NCBI GenBank assembly: GCA_036346395.1
Contig: CM070604.1
Location: 43,799,662-43,863,661, forward strand
Direction: 5' to 3'
Origin: Hsuehochloa calcarea
Lineage: Eukaryota; Streptophyta; Magnoliopsida; Poales; Poaceae
Length of the DNA stretch: 64,000 nucleotides
Shown: piece after piece, positions 43,991 to 55,171 of the stretch
Numbering within the stretch: position 1 is the stretch's first letter
Layout of the letters: every line of letters begins with the position of its first letter
Position numbers and translations under genes: made by a program
Notes under the pieces: generated by a model
What the model saw: the letters and a program-made list of their open reading frames with translations, nothing else
Database searches by the model: none
Told to the model about the DNA's origin: nothing

Positions 43991-45777
43991 TGAAGCTGAT
44001 TCGACCAAGTTGGTGTACTACGCGCCTCCGATGCTCCCCTCCTGCCGGGATATATTCCCTCTCACGGCACGGGGAGGCCAATCCAGGCTCGAAACGTGTG
44101 CTCCCGATCACTCACACCACATAGACTAGGACATGCTCGCCTCTTTTTATCTCCTCCTCCTCCTCCTCCTTTTATCTGTTCTCCCGTGCGTGAACAGAGT
44201 AAGATGCCGCACCTCGTCACCTCGCAAGTCGCGCAACTAATTAGTAGATTACCACCAGTACCAGTCACTTCTTTAGTACTTTGTACCGCTCGTGGAGTGT
44301 TTGATACCCCCCCGATGGCTTTCGAGCCGCGTGAGGAGCCCTTGTCCCCCGGGTTCCACACTCGCACCGCTCCTTGCCGTGGATGGGGAAGCCATTCCGT
44401 TTTCAATTGCTCGCCTGCGCATGTCACCCGGCGCTAACTTTGATGCGGAATCGCGTCGCGACGGAGTTAGCACACGTCTTGCGATTGCGAGTCGCCTGCC
44501 ATCCAGGACGCCGTGTCGACACTCTTCAGAGTTATATGCGCAGGTAAGTGACTGAATATTATTCTTAGGGTTGCGTCGGTTTGCGATTGGAAAACGAGGG
44601 GGGTTTTTTTTTTTCTCTCTCTCTATACCATCTAGGATGGCATGTCGACATTTTAACAGTTATGTGCAAATATATGACTTGTAGATTACGAGTTACAGTT
44701 GAATATTCTTGAGAGTTGCGTCGGTTTGCGGGTGGGAAACATGGGTTCTCCGATTCTCGTCCCGTATGGTATGGTATGGCCGTATCACTGGCTCACTGCA
44801 TCTTGCTTGGTTAATGTAGGTATAAATTTTTTATATATACATCTACTGGCTTCTAGTTTAAAGCATTTTGCAGTGATTACCTGACCTGGAAGAGAGGTCC
44901 AGCCTTTGGCAATTGGAGAATTAAGAAATGGAGTGGTGACGGGGAAAGATACTGGTGAAATATAGCTATAACAGAGTATGTGTTAAGTCGTTGCTTGCTC
45001 AGGGTCCCGTTCTTGCACTTGCAGCTTGCAGCTTGCATTGTGTAATTGCAGCGGAGGAAAAAGAACAGATCTAGTCTCTTTGGTGATGCTACCATGCTAC
45101 CGATGATGTCAGGCACTTCATGTGATTATTCCTTGCCAACTGTATATTACTCTTCGTAATAGTCTCTCTCTCTCTTTTTTTATAACTAAACTGGTCCATA
45201 ATATAACGAGTGCAATATTCGATTTTGACTATGTTATGGTTTAGATATCACCAAGACACCAACTACATGTTCACTCCCGGTTATTTGTAGGTTTTTCTTA
45301 GATAAATAATCCTTGACCTATCTGTTGCTAAGTCGAATCACCATCGTCCGGATGCATATCCTGAAGGCAAGCCACTGAATTGCATGCTTTTACATGCGCA
45401 ATATCAAGATCCAACGCTGGAGATTAAAGCCGACGAGAAATTGATGCCATCAAATATGCCCGCTTCAATCCGAACCTTGTAAGTCCCGTGTATAGCAATG
45501 GCGAAACCCTAGATAGATCCGTACATGGTGGTGTCACGACCTAAGCCGGCACCGTCCAGAACTCATGGTCTGGTTGGCCGAATGCTTGTGTTTGGAACAT
45601 GCGGCCAGCCACGGCCCGTCAGAGGAGGTGCGCGACATAGACTACCTCTACTCACTTCGTTTGCCTTCACACTGGAAGAACAAGACACTCGCTGGCTCGG
45701 CGCCATCTTCAAGCAGAAAGAAGCCAAGAATGTCTTGGAGGAGCTACCGATCGAGTAGACTAGTTGGGGGTGGGGGT
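43991..45777. other. No gene recognised; contains a tandem duplication and CTC-rich run
   Basis: A (CTC)n run lies at about 44148-44170. An imperfect duplication with a period of roughly 130 bp covers 44498-44745: both units carry GCCATC(C/T)AGGA, TGTCGACA and GTTGCGTCGGTTTGCG. A short unidentified frame at 45525-45755 precedes the copia element. Confidence 0.5.
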
Positions 45778-45894
45778 TGTCATGAATATCATTTGTATTC
45801 GTTACGAGATCAATGGGCTAATATATATACAAGTACATGTGTGGCATATATGTAAATAACCCTTTGTACAATACACATCTAACACCCCCTCAAA
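45778..45894 (-). mobile_element. 3' LTR of copia E
   Basis: TGTCATGAAT to CATCTAACA, 117 bp, matching 52711-52817 with scattered differences (for example TGTGGCATATAT versus TGTGACATATAT). Preceded by the TSD GGGGT. Confidence 0.88.
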
Positions 45895-45909
45895 CTTATG
45901 GTGGATTAA
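45895..45909 (-). promoter_or_regulatory. Polypurine tract of copia E
   Basis: On the minus strand TAAGTTTGAGGGGG directly before the 3' LTR; copia I has GAGTTTGAGGGGGG in the same place. Confidence 0.8.
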
Positions 45910-46455
45910 CAACATTAAGTTTTGAGAGATAGAAGTTGTGTTGAGCTCTGGTCTGCGCTTTTGTGAAGAAGTCTGCAAACTAAAGTTCTGAAAGCACATA
46001 CTGAAGAGCAACAATCTGGCCCTACACATGAGCCCGCATGTAGGGAGTATCAACACCAATATGCTTTGTAAGCTCATGCTTCATCATATTTGTAGCAATG
46101 CTAATAGCCCCTGTGCTGTCAGACGAAAGAGGAGTGGGTGCTGAAACAGAAACACCAAAATCCTCAACTAACCACCGTAGTCAAGTAACCTCTGCAGTCA
46201 ACAAAGCCATAGCTCGCAACTCTGCCTCAGCACTCGAATGAGAAACTACTGTCTGCTTCTTAGTCTTCCAAGCAATGAGAGAACCACTAAGAAAAATACA
46301 ATAGGCAGAAAGAGATCGACGATCAGAGTGATCACTAGCCTATGTAACATCAGAATATACTTGGAGCTGTAAAGAGCTGGAACAAGGGAAAAATAGACGA
46401 CGAGTGATGGTTCTACGAAGATATCGTAGAATTCGAAGAAAATGACTATAGTGGA
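45910..46455 (-). pseudogene. Copia E RNase H, C-terminal part
   Basis: The minus strand aligns codon by codon with the RNase H end of copia I (for example the SSAEAELRAMALL and GVDT regions), but frameshifts and stops interrupt it. The domain is cut at 46455 by the gypsy-fragment insertion and its front part lies at 47326 onward. Confidence 0.7.
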
Positions 46456-47325
46456 TGATAAGGACATCCCTTCCACTGATACAACCATCCCTACTGCTTC
46501 TAATGTGCAAGGACGAATTACTAGAGCACGTGCTCGACAACTAAATTATCAGGTGACTTCGTTTCCCGGAGTGCATCCATATTCTATGAACTCTATGATG
46601 CTACCTAAAGCATGTGATATTTTTTTACTTAGGAATCAAGGATCGGGAGGCAAGCTAAATGGAGATGATGACAGCACCAAGCATGGAGACGATCATACGA
46701 GGAATGAATATTTATATACTGAGGCTTAGCAGAATCTAGCATGAAGACTATATATCAAGTTATTTAAGCCAACACTTAGCTATATTTGAGTAAAGGAACT
46801 TGGTGCTGTGCCACCTATGCTAATGGGCCATGTGCCTTGTAATTCGAGTTGGACACCTAGGGTTTAGCACTATTTACATGGTATTGTTCACGCATAAACA
46901 GTACCACAGCTGTCGCCCCTCTCTTCCTCCTTTATATAGTGGTCGCCACCCTTAGGGTCTGGTGGGTTTTGTTGATTGAAATTTAGCTTTACTACTTCAT
47001 ACTTTGTCCTTTTGTTCGGCGAGATCAACAATGACATTGTTCTTCGGAACCTCACTTATCAATACAATTTTAATTCCTACTCGCAATTTCAGATTGACTA
47101 TTTATCTTGTTCTTGTGTGCTTCTTTGGTGTATGCAGGAATTAATCTTCGTGATCAGGTCATCCGGGTATTCGTGCACAGTTGATAATGACTTGTCTAGC
47201 AGTTCAGCGATTGCGTGGTTTCGAGGCTTGCGAGTTCGTAGCCAAAATCATGAGAGTTGAGCGACTACTACTAAACTTACCTTCTCACCGAAAGATCGGG
47301 CCAGGACAGGACCTTCGTGGTTCAT
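46456..47325 (+). mobile_element. Truncated gypsy 3' end inserted in copia E
   Basis: About 870 bp flanked by TAGTGGA (46449-46455 and 47326-47332). The plus strand encodes a polyprotein end with GRITRARARQLNYQVTSF and an acidic tail, stopping near 46729, followed by LTR-like sequence with a CCTTTATATAGTGG TATA-type box near 46931. Neither end has canonical LTR termini, so this is a fragment. Alignment with copia I shows copia sequence resuming exactly on both sides. Confidence 0.7.
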
Positions 47326-48092
47326 TAGTGGAGTTGAGTGGGAGCAGAAACAAACAGACTCAAGATATGCACAGGGTACGAAATGTCAGGACGAGTGAAA
47401 CCTAGATAAACAAGACTCCCAACAAGGTGACGATAGCGAGTAGGATCAGTAAGAGGCTCACCATCATTGGGCCGCATATGAACATTAAGTTCCATGGGAG
47501 TCTCAACGGTGTGCTGATCCGTAAGAGAAGTACGATCAAGAAGATCCTAAATATATTTTTCTTGGGACAGATAGAAACCCTCAGGTGTAAAAATAATCTC
47601 AATTCCAAGAAAGTAGTGAAGAGGACCCAGATCAGACAAGAGAAACTGCTCATTAAGACACTCCTTGACAAAAGTGATGTACTGAGAATCATCTCCAGTA
47701 ATGATGATATCATCAACATATAAAAAAAAGAAGCGTCCGACCACAAGGCGAAGTGTGAATAAAAAGAGCAGGATCATGAGCACTAGTAGATAAACCAGCT
47801 GCAGTGACAACAGAAGAGAAACGATCAAATCAAGCACAAGAAACTTGTTTGAGGTCGTAAACAGATCGACGAAGTCGACAAACCATACCCTCAGGAGCAG
47901 AATACCCCGGTGGTGGCTGCATATAAACCTCCTCACGCAGCTCACCATTGAGAAAGATATTCTTGACATCAAGCTGAGAGATAGACCATGCCCGAATAGA
48001 CGCCACATCAAAAAGAGTGCGTACAGTGGTCGTGTGAGCCACATGAGCGAATATCTCATCATAATCACGACCATACTCCTGCTGAAAACTAC
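47326..48092 (-). pseudogene. Copia E reverse transcriptase C-terminal part and RNase H start
   Basis: Minus-strand motifs in order: QQEYGRDYDE, SQLDVKNIFLNGELREEVYM, LYVDDIIITGDDSQYITFVK (catalytic V-D-D), SDLGPLHYFLGIEI, then DPTRYRHLVGSLVYLGFT. TAG stops occur after QVSCA and after SQEKYI. It retains the segment after GDDS that copia I has lost. The N-terminal part of RT is across the insertion, at 49922-50170. Confidence 0.82.
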
Positions 48093-49916
48093 TGTAACAC
48101 CCTGGCTATTCGGAAGCCAAGATGTCACCCAATTCTATCAAAACTCTAGGAAACGAACAATTGTACTCCAATATCAATGATACCAAAACAGTAATTACTA
48201 CGAAACCAACATTAATTAACCATTTCAAATGATGAAAGGGAAGCCATTATATCACGCGTATGTAGGAATCATAACCAAGTTGGATTATTACAAATTCAAC
48301 AGTTATCAAATAATTGATATGGATTAAAACCAACAATGAATTCTGGTTTAAGATAGGTAGTGTGCATCGTGATGGTCTACTCCCTCCCATTAACGACATC
48401 ATCATCATCATCAAGGCTCACCTAAATAAACACAGAAAACAAGGGTGAGTCGAAACTCAGCAAGCACAATGATTATATCACAAAGGGTTCTGAATCAGAA
48501 GAATATGCCAAGTAATAACAATTGCATCCATGAGTTTGCGAAGGCATGGTATGAATGTATGCATTGAAGGAGAATGGACCTCTCACGTGATTATACCGGT
48601 ATAACAAGTGACACACCCGTCGGTGTTCACTTAAGCCCGCCCTTAACCAAGAGCGGGGACCCAAGTCCGTATGAAGAACGTTTCATACGGAATGTCCAAA
48701 ACTGCCTACTTTGAAATGGTAGGTCTTACATGCCCATATTGGAATTAATGGGACTTAGTCAAGTTTCCACTCCCGTGGATGGCAAAGAAAACATGCGTGT
48801 ATGGAATGGAATGCATAACATGACTTCATCTCAATTTATCATAGAAGGTGATATTGAAATCTATCACATCATACTCAAGTCACAAGAATATTCATAAGGT
48901 ACTGACTTTAACATGCAATCATTGAAATCACACAAATTAACATTGCACTTGCCTTCAGTGCTGTGACGTACTAGGAAGCACCAATTAACATGCTTTCGTT
49001 CAGCTTATTCTTATACATGATATTGATGACCGTGAGTGAATGAGATTATGATATTGAGATAATGAGGAGGAGATATTGAGTTAATGAGATGGACTATGTT
49101 GATGAATAAATAAAGATGTCGCATCATTTACATTCATCATGACAGGGGTTGCATGAGCCAGGTCGGTGAGAAAGTCATGTAACTATTCCGGTGAGGTCGG
49201 TGAGAAAGATACATGACTAGTTCGGAGAGCTCTAGATAAAATCCTACTTTGGTGGGGACTTCACGGGAGTGAAGGATTGAGTGTGTCATCGACGGGTGAA
49301 CACTCCGCTATACCGGTATCAGCTGATGAGATGCATATGAGCATGAGCATGTTGGTGCATTCGTATATCTAAGTAAATTGTTAAATTGTGCAACTTTACC
49401 TATATGGAATATGGCTTGTTTGTTTGAGAATGACAATGGCATTAACTAAATGGATGATGATGATAACTTTGATTATGGTTAACAAACTATTGTTTATGGC
49501 TTTATTATGTATTTGCTGAGTCTTGGACTCATTCTTGCTCTATTGTTGTTTTTAGGTGACCAGTGATGACGTTTTACTCGGGAAGGGCTAGCGCACTTGG
49601 AATCATGCACTTCACCCAATTATTTGATTCATTGGACATGAGAAACTTTTAGAATAACATGAATATTTATATCTAGGACATGATGGTATTGAATAACCAT
49701 AGATGCTTGGTTTATGTTAATCTTGGTTTATTATTTTGCTATGCTCCTAGGTCTAATTTATCTATGATTGGCATAGTGTTATGCTTGTGTTAATGCGACC
49801 CGTGGATGGGTTTAATGTTGTTATGCTTGCTGAAATTTTATAGTAAGTTGATGAAAATTAGATGGTTATAGTAGGTTAGTGGCATTCTAAGCTCAATGTT
49901 GGGCTGGGGTGTTACA
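48093..49916. mobile_element. Element G: two inverted half-LTRs of the array LTR type
   Basis: It starts TGTAACACCC, ends GGGTGTTACA, and is flanked by ACTAC (48088-48092 and 49917-49921). The right half (about 49050-49916) runs in the same direction as the array LTRs: TTCACGGGAGTGAA, GCTATACCGGTATC, GCTGAGTCTTGGACTC, TTGTTTTTAGGTGA. The left half (48093-about 48970) carries the same landmarks as reverse complement: AACTCAGCAAG, TTATACCGGTATAA, CACTCCCGTGG, CACTTGCCTT. Both ends are therefore LTR 3' ends. No coding frame. Confidence 0.75.
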
Positions 49917-49921
49917 ACTAC

Positions 49922-50170
49922 GTGCCACGAGACGAGCCTTGTAGCGCTCAAGATAACCATTAAAGCGGGTCTTAACCTTGTAGACCTATTTGCACGTGAT
50001 AGGAGTAACATGCGCGGGAAGAGGGACAAAATCCCACGTGCCAGTACGCTCAAGGGCAGCAATCTCCTATGCTATCGCATGCTGTCACTCCTGATGAACA
50101 GCAATATCGCGATAAAAAGTCGGTTCGGCAAGAGGCGCTAAACAAAAGTGCGTAGGGTGCCGAATAGACT
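49922..50170 (-). pseudogene. Copia E reverse transcriptase, N-terminal part
   Basis: The minus strand aligns with the copia I segment EWQHAMVEEIAALECTGNWD through YKARLVARGF, with stops in place of two sense codons. Element G separates it from the remaining RT. Confidence 0.7.
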
Positions 50171-51003
50171 AACGATCACGAAGAGCATATCGAGGAGGAG
50201 AGCCCAAGGAAGAGGACCCATCAGAAGAAGATGGTGTATCAGGATAATCCTCAACTCGCAGACGACGAGTGTAATGGAGAGGATAAGAAGGAACAAGACC
50301 ATGAGGAGCCTCTGAAGAGGGTGGTAGTGGCGAAGGAGACTGTGGAGGAGGCACCAAAGAGGCCAAAGGCAGTAATGGAGGTATGGTGACTATGGGAGTG
50401 GTTGAAAAAGTCAGGAAAGAAAGAGGCTCGATAAGAGATGCTAGAGTGGTGGAAGGAGAAGGACGAGGGTAGAAAGGACGAGATTCATCAAAAGTAACGT
50501 CCCGAGAAACCCGCATCCATCGGCCAATAGGATCCCAACAACGATATCCCTTATGCTAAGTGCTAAAGCCCAGAAAAGTGTATTCTACGGACTGAGTGGT
50601 CAGCTTGGTGCGCTCACGAGGGGCAAGAAGAACATAGTACACACACCCAAAGAGGTGAATACTAGAATAGTTAGGAGGCTTGCCACAGAGACACTCAACT
50701 GGGATCCCACCCTGAAGAGCAGAAAAGGACTGAATGTTAATAAGGAAAGTGGCAGTAGAAACAGCCTCAACCCAGAAGTGTGGTGGGACAACAGAAGTAA
50801 GCATAAGAGCACGGGCTGTCTCAAGAAGATGACGATACTTCCGTTCAGCCACACCATTCTGTACATGAGCACCAGGGCAAGAGAACTGAGAGAGAGTGCC
50901 CTGCGCAGCACGAAAACCACAAAGGATTGCTGACAAGTATTCCCCAGCAGAGTCAGCACAGAAGACAAGAATAGGAGAATCAAACTGAGTACGAATCATG
51001 GTG
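50171..51003 (-). pseudogene. Copia E integrase C-terminal half and linker
   Basis: Minus-strand frame 50556-50999 encodes IRTQFDSPILVFCADSAGEY, FSCPGAHVQNGVAERKYRHL (catalytic Glu context) and LFGCVYYVLLAPRERTKL. The next frame (50169-50516) has VTFDESRPFYPRP, the usual end of copia integrase, followed by a Pro/Ser-rich linker. The first catalytic Asp and the zinc-binding part are deleted. Confidence 0.8.
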
Positions 51004-51997
51004 GTAAAAGTCTTGTAAATGGATAAAACCTCACTACGTGATCCTTCTTATTCTTGTAGCACTAGTGCCCTTCGGAGGATGGCCACTGTGACGTAAATCC
51101 TTCTTCTTCTTGTAGCAGAACTACTCCACATGTCAATGCTTTGTTGTAATAGGTGCAGTGGAGTCCCCTACCAACAACGGCTATCACTGGTGAAGACACA
51201 ACTGGTGATGGAGTAGCTGTAGCAGGTGTAGAAGCCGGAGGAGCTGTCAGAACAGAAGGAAACGACTGGAACGGCAGTAGATCCGCAACACGAAGGCGAA
51301 TCTCCTCAGCATGAATAGCTGCAAAGACCTCCAACAAAGTCGCATGAGGATGTCGTGCCAGCAATTGAGCACGAGTCTGCTCATACTCAGTCCGAAGACG
51401 TGTCAAGAAGTCATAGATGCGACAGAGCTCCAGATGAGATTGTTGACGCTGACATCACTGACAAGTATGGCAAACACCCGGTCCCAAAGAGTCAACCTGA
51501 CGCCATACCGCAAACAACTGGGCATAGAACTCGTCCATAATGGTATCTCCCTATTGCAGCGATTGCTCCTGATGCACAACAGAAAGATACAAGGAATCAC
51601 CAGATGACTCATAGTGGTTGCGCAGATGCTCCCACATCAACTGTGCTGAGGCCATGCCAACCACATCCCTAGTGAGATGCACTTCCATGCTAGCAACCAG
51701 AATAGTAGAGGCACGGACATCCTTATCAATCTATGTCTTGTAGGCAACATATTGAGTTTGAAAAATCTCCAAGACATCCTCAAAAGTAGTAGATATTCCT
51801 TTACGAGTGTCTTCGGAAGCATCCTTCGGGAGTACGGGCTCAACAGGTGGAACCGGGCGAGCCGGATAAAGCAACTTGCCGGTGAGAAAATCCCAAAGAC
51901 ACTGACCACGCATACAGAGGCGCATGTGCTGAAACCAATCCCGATAATTGAGACCATCGAAGATCACTGGAAAACAAGGAATGAAAATAGTGTCCAT
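51004..51997 (-). pseudogene. Copia E gag
   Basis: The ATG at 51995-51997 opens a frame with FPVIFDGLNYRDWFQHMRLC and GQCLWDFLTGK, the UBN2-type copia gag start. Further on, RTEYEQTRAQLLARHPHATL and a Pro/Ala linker lead to a damaged zinc knuckle (LHCTYYNKALTC). Sequence then jumps to mid-integrase, a deletion of roughly 0.9 kb relative to copia I. Confidence 0.78.
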
Positions 51998-52698
51998 TGG
52001 TAGGCGGCGCTGGACGATGCGGTGACCAAGACAACAACGTTTAATAGGCGGCGCTGGATGGCGCAACGGTTAGAATGACATACTTGCTTTTCTTGCTTTC
52101 TTTCTTTTTCTTTTTTTCGGTCAGCTTCTTACTGGGCCGGCTTCTTAATTGCGGGCTGAAGCCAGTCTCTGCCAAAAGAACCCAAAATAGGCGCACAGGT
52201 AGGGTTCCCCCTTTCCACGCAGCGCTAGCAGCGGGAGCGACGAAGGCAGCACGGGCGGAGGGACCGGCGAAGGCGGCGACAACGACGATGACGAGGGTGT
52301 CGGCGGAGCCTACCTCCCTCCTCCTTCGCTCAGCTCGCGGCCTCCCTCTCCAGCAGTCTTTGTTGAGAGGCAAGAGGCGGCGGTGTGACTGGAGAGGCTC
52401 CTTGAGCGGCGGCGGCCCAAAGCGGCGGCGGGAGTCTCCCCGATGACGGTAGTGGCTCCTTGGCGATGGCGGCGGAGCTGCGACTGCGGGCTATCATGTG
52501 GCGAACTTCACGAGCAGAAGATCCGGACGGGGCACCGACTTGTTGTGACGACGACTAGTGGATCGAAGAGCGATTGCGGTGGAGAAAGAGCGGTGAAGAG
52601 GATTCTGGCAACGAAAAAGACGCAGAAGATCCGGCAAAATCAGGTGGTAGCGGCGACGGCTGGAGAGACGAACCAGCAACGATGAAATCCTAAGTATT

Positions 52699-52710
52699 GC
52701 TCTGATACCA
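52699..52710 (-). promoter_or_regulatory. Primer-binding site of copia E
   Basis: TGGTATCAGAGC on the minus strand, directly adjoining the LTR. Confidence 0.9.
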
Positions 52711-52817
52711 TGTTATGAATAACACTTGTATTCATTATGATGCCAATGGACCAATATATATACAAGTACATGTGTGACATATATACAAATAACACATTGT
52801 ACAATACACATCTAACA
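52711..52817 (-). mobile_element. 5' LTR of copia E
   Basis: TGTTATGAAT to CATCTAACA, 107 bp, followed by the TSD GGGGT at 52818-52822. Confidence 0.88.
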
Positions 52818-52961
52818 GGGGTTACCTGCGCTAGAGGATGCGCCCGCGGCCCCAAAGATCCCCTGTTGGATTCGCCCTGGTGGCGAGAGTGGCGAATGTT
52901 ACAATATCATGCTTCTCTGCCTTTACTTTGTAAGGGCACGTGATATGCTTCCTCATAGTCT

Positions 52962-53391
52962 AGAGTTTTAGGCTAAAATAACACTGTTTCACGACGAAAT
53001 AACACAAACAGTCCTCTTTCGGAATGAATCGGCAAAAATATCATCGGTGCCACACTCAGAACTCACGGGAGGCGGCCTACCACGCCCTGTGTGTGCGGTA
53101 GGCCACGGAGCGGTAGCATAACTATCGCGCCTCCATGGAGTGATAGCAGCCTGCCGCGCCCCTAGAGAGCAACATGTGGCGTCGGCAGGCCACATGCCAC
53201 TCTCTGGGGGCACGGCAAGCCTGCTGTCACTTCGTGGGGATGCGGCTGGCCGGCTGTGGCTGAATGAGAGATCGTCACGTGGCCTACAGCGCATCCAGAG
53301 TACGGTTATATTTTTATCAATTCGTTCACTTGTGGGAAGGAGTATTTTCTCAATTTTATCGTGAAATAATTCTATTTTAGCCAAAAACTCT
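52962..53391. mobile_element. Small TIR element between the two copia elements
   Basis: The left end AGAGTTTTAGGCTAAAATA and inverted right end AGAGTTTTTGGCTAAAATA match at 18 of 19 positions, and a second block (TTTCACGACGAAAT/TTTCACGATAAAAT) extends the inverted repeat to about 40 bp. The interior is GC-rich with nested inverted words (GTAGGCCAC, GGCAGGCC, CATGTGGC). No TSD is certain; a Mutator-like or other non-autonomous element is possible. Confidence 0.6.
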
Positions 53392-54296
53392 GTAGTAAGG
53401 GATATGTTGCGGTCGTGGATTAATCCCATTCAAAAGGCCGTGGATCATAGCACCTTGCCAATCTCTTTCCCTGAGCCGTTGGACGACAAAGGATGCCCCA
53501 TATGGGTTGCTATAGTAAATTGCTACAGTGACCAAGATTCTACCTTGATTTTCTACAGCACGCTACGGTGTATTGTTGGATCTGGATCGCTATTTCTTGA
53601 TGGGTCGGAGGGCCTAGAAGGATAACGGCACGGTGAGCCAGATGAATGGGATGGCAGAGGATGTGAATGCATATTCGGCAGTGTATACGATGTACTCACT
53701 GGCCATATGGGTAGTTTCTCTCATGGTTAAGTGCTTGGTCCACAAATCTTTAATGCCTGAAAAGACGATGATTCTAACTACCAAAGGCTTTGCTCCTTTT
53801 TCCAGAAAAGGCCACTGAAGAGTAAGATCTTTCTGAGTGAGATCTTTCTGCCCTTTCTCACAGCTCAAGATGCAGAATATCAATCTCTCTTGAAAAGAAC
53901 AAATGATTTTTTTTCACCAAATGGTTTGCAGATTGTAGTACATTATTTGGTGCACCTGTATATATGAGAGGCTGGTTTGTATTCATTGGTTAATTGTGGT
54001 ATTTAGATGTGGTCAATTGATGGGTCCAATAAAAGTGTATGTTACAATCAATTGACATTGATACGGAGATGTTATCAAAACCTTTTTAATTCGGGGAGTA
54101 TTCCACAATCCGATAGATTGTCTCAATCCCGGCATTGTTTGATTATTTGTAAGGTTAATTTCGATGTGACAATAGAGTAATTTCTCCCTCGTTTCACTGT
54201 CCAGGCTCCTTGGATTAACAGCAGCAAGTACGTTACTCTATTAATCCCGACACAGAATGCATTAACCTTCCATTTGATGCACTGCTTTGCCGTGTT
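53392..54296. other. No gene recognised
   Basis: Sequence between the TIR element and copia I. A few short frames only; no motif or repeat boundary seen. Confidence 0.5.
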
Positions 54297-54301
54297 CCAA
54301 G

Positions 54302-54309
54302 TGCTAGAG

Positions 54310-54349
<40 letters not shown>

Positions 54350-54430
54350 ATAAGGGGTTATTTGCATATTGTACTTGTCTATATATACTGCCCATTGGCC
54401 ACCTGAGAATACAAGTTGTTATTCTTAACA
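54302..54430 (+). mobile_element. 5' LTR of copia I
   Basis: TGCTAGAG to ATTCTTAACA. It contains a (TA)n run at 54311-54344 that is much shorter in the 3' LTR. CTATATATACTG near 54380 is a TATA-type motif. Confidence 0.88.
54311..54344. repeat. (TA)17 microsatellite inside the 5' LTR
   Basis: The corresponding 3' LTR stretch is only ATATATATGTATA, so the run expanded (or contracted in the partner) after insertion. Confidence 0.9.
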
Positions 54431-54442
54431 TGGTATCAGAGC
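54431..54442 (+). promoter_or_regulatory. Primer-binding site of copia I
   Basis: TGGTATCAGAGC immediately after the LTR. Confidence 0.92.
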
Positions 54443-54631
54443 GAGGTTAGGGTTACCTCTTCTCTTCTGCACGCAACTCGTCCTCCCCTCCCCTGCCCTA
54501 GCCACCGCCGCCGGCCTCCCTCCTCTGCCCTAGCCGACGCCGGCTTCCCCCTCCAGCTGCACCGCCTGCTTCCTCCTCCAGCTGCGTCGCCGACGTCGCC
54601 TCGTCCACCTCACTAATCGTCGCCGGATCTG

Positions 54632-54905
54632 TGACCTTGGCTCTCGGCTTGGATCCCCCTGCCGCCGACGCCACCGCCGCTGCCGCCTTCGCCGACGCCA
54701 CTGCCGAGCGCGACGCCGCCGCTCGAGAAGAAGCCGTCGCTCGGGAAGAAGCACAAGCTGCGTGGGAGGCGACCTTGGCTCTTGGCTTGGCTCCCCCTGA
54801 CGCCGCCGACTCCGTCTACCAGCTCGCCGCCGCTGCCGAGCGTGAGCCGGACGCCGCCGCTCGAGAAGAAGCCGTCGCTCGGGAAGAAGCATGAGCTGAG
54901 AGGGA
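54632..54905 (+). repeat. Tandem duplication (139-bp period) in the copia I leader
   Basis: GACCTTGGCTCT begins at 54632 and 54771, and both units end in GCCGTCGCTCGGGAAGAAGC; a third partial copy starts near 54904. In one frame the units encode Ala/Glu-rich sequence (AAAREEAVAREEA). No equivalent gag domain is known to me; it may be leader sequence only. Confidence 0.75.
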
Positions 54906-55171
54906 CGACTTGGCTCCCCCTGCCACCGCTGACTCCACCGCCGCCGCCACAAGCCGACGCCGCCATCAGAGGAGAGAGGGGGACCCTAGTTAACCTCCTC
55001 CCCGACCGAGTGGGCCGTGTGGGCTGACCGGTTTTAAAGCGGCAGCGTTTCCGAGCGGAAAAGAAAAAGCAGCGGTTCCAAAAAAAAACATCGGTCTGAT
55101 CGCCGCGCCATCCAGCGCCGCCTATTAGACTACGTTACCTTGGTCGCCGCGCCGTCCAGCGCCGCCTACCA

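Larger units (their letters stand above)
45778..52817 (-). mobile_element. Copia element E (minus strand), defective, with two nested insertions
   Basis: LTRs of 117 bp (45778-45894) and 107 bp (52711-52817) and the TSD GGGGT (45773-45777 and 52818-52822) bound the element. On the minus strand the order is primer site, gag, integrase, RT, RNase H, polypurine tract. Without the insertions at 46456-47325 and 48093-49916 it is about 4.3 kb. The protease and first half of integrase are missing. The protein sequence is closely related to copia element I at 54302-59392. Short LTRs and size suggest an Ale/Hopscotch-like lineage (inference). Confidence 0.9.

Noticed and set aside
45525..45758. Short plus-strand frame next to copia E
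   Set aside because: No recognisable domain and competing frames of equal length; kept only as an unidentified remark.
48093..49916. Simple solo LTR
   Set aside because: The left half carries the LTR landmarks in reverse complement, so the two ends are both LTR 3' ends.
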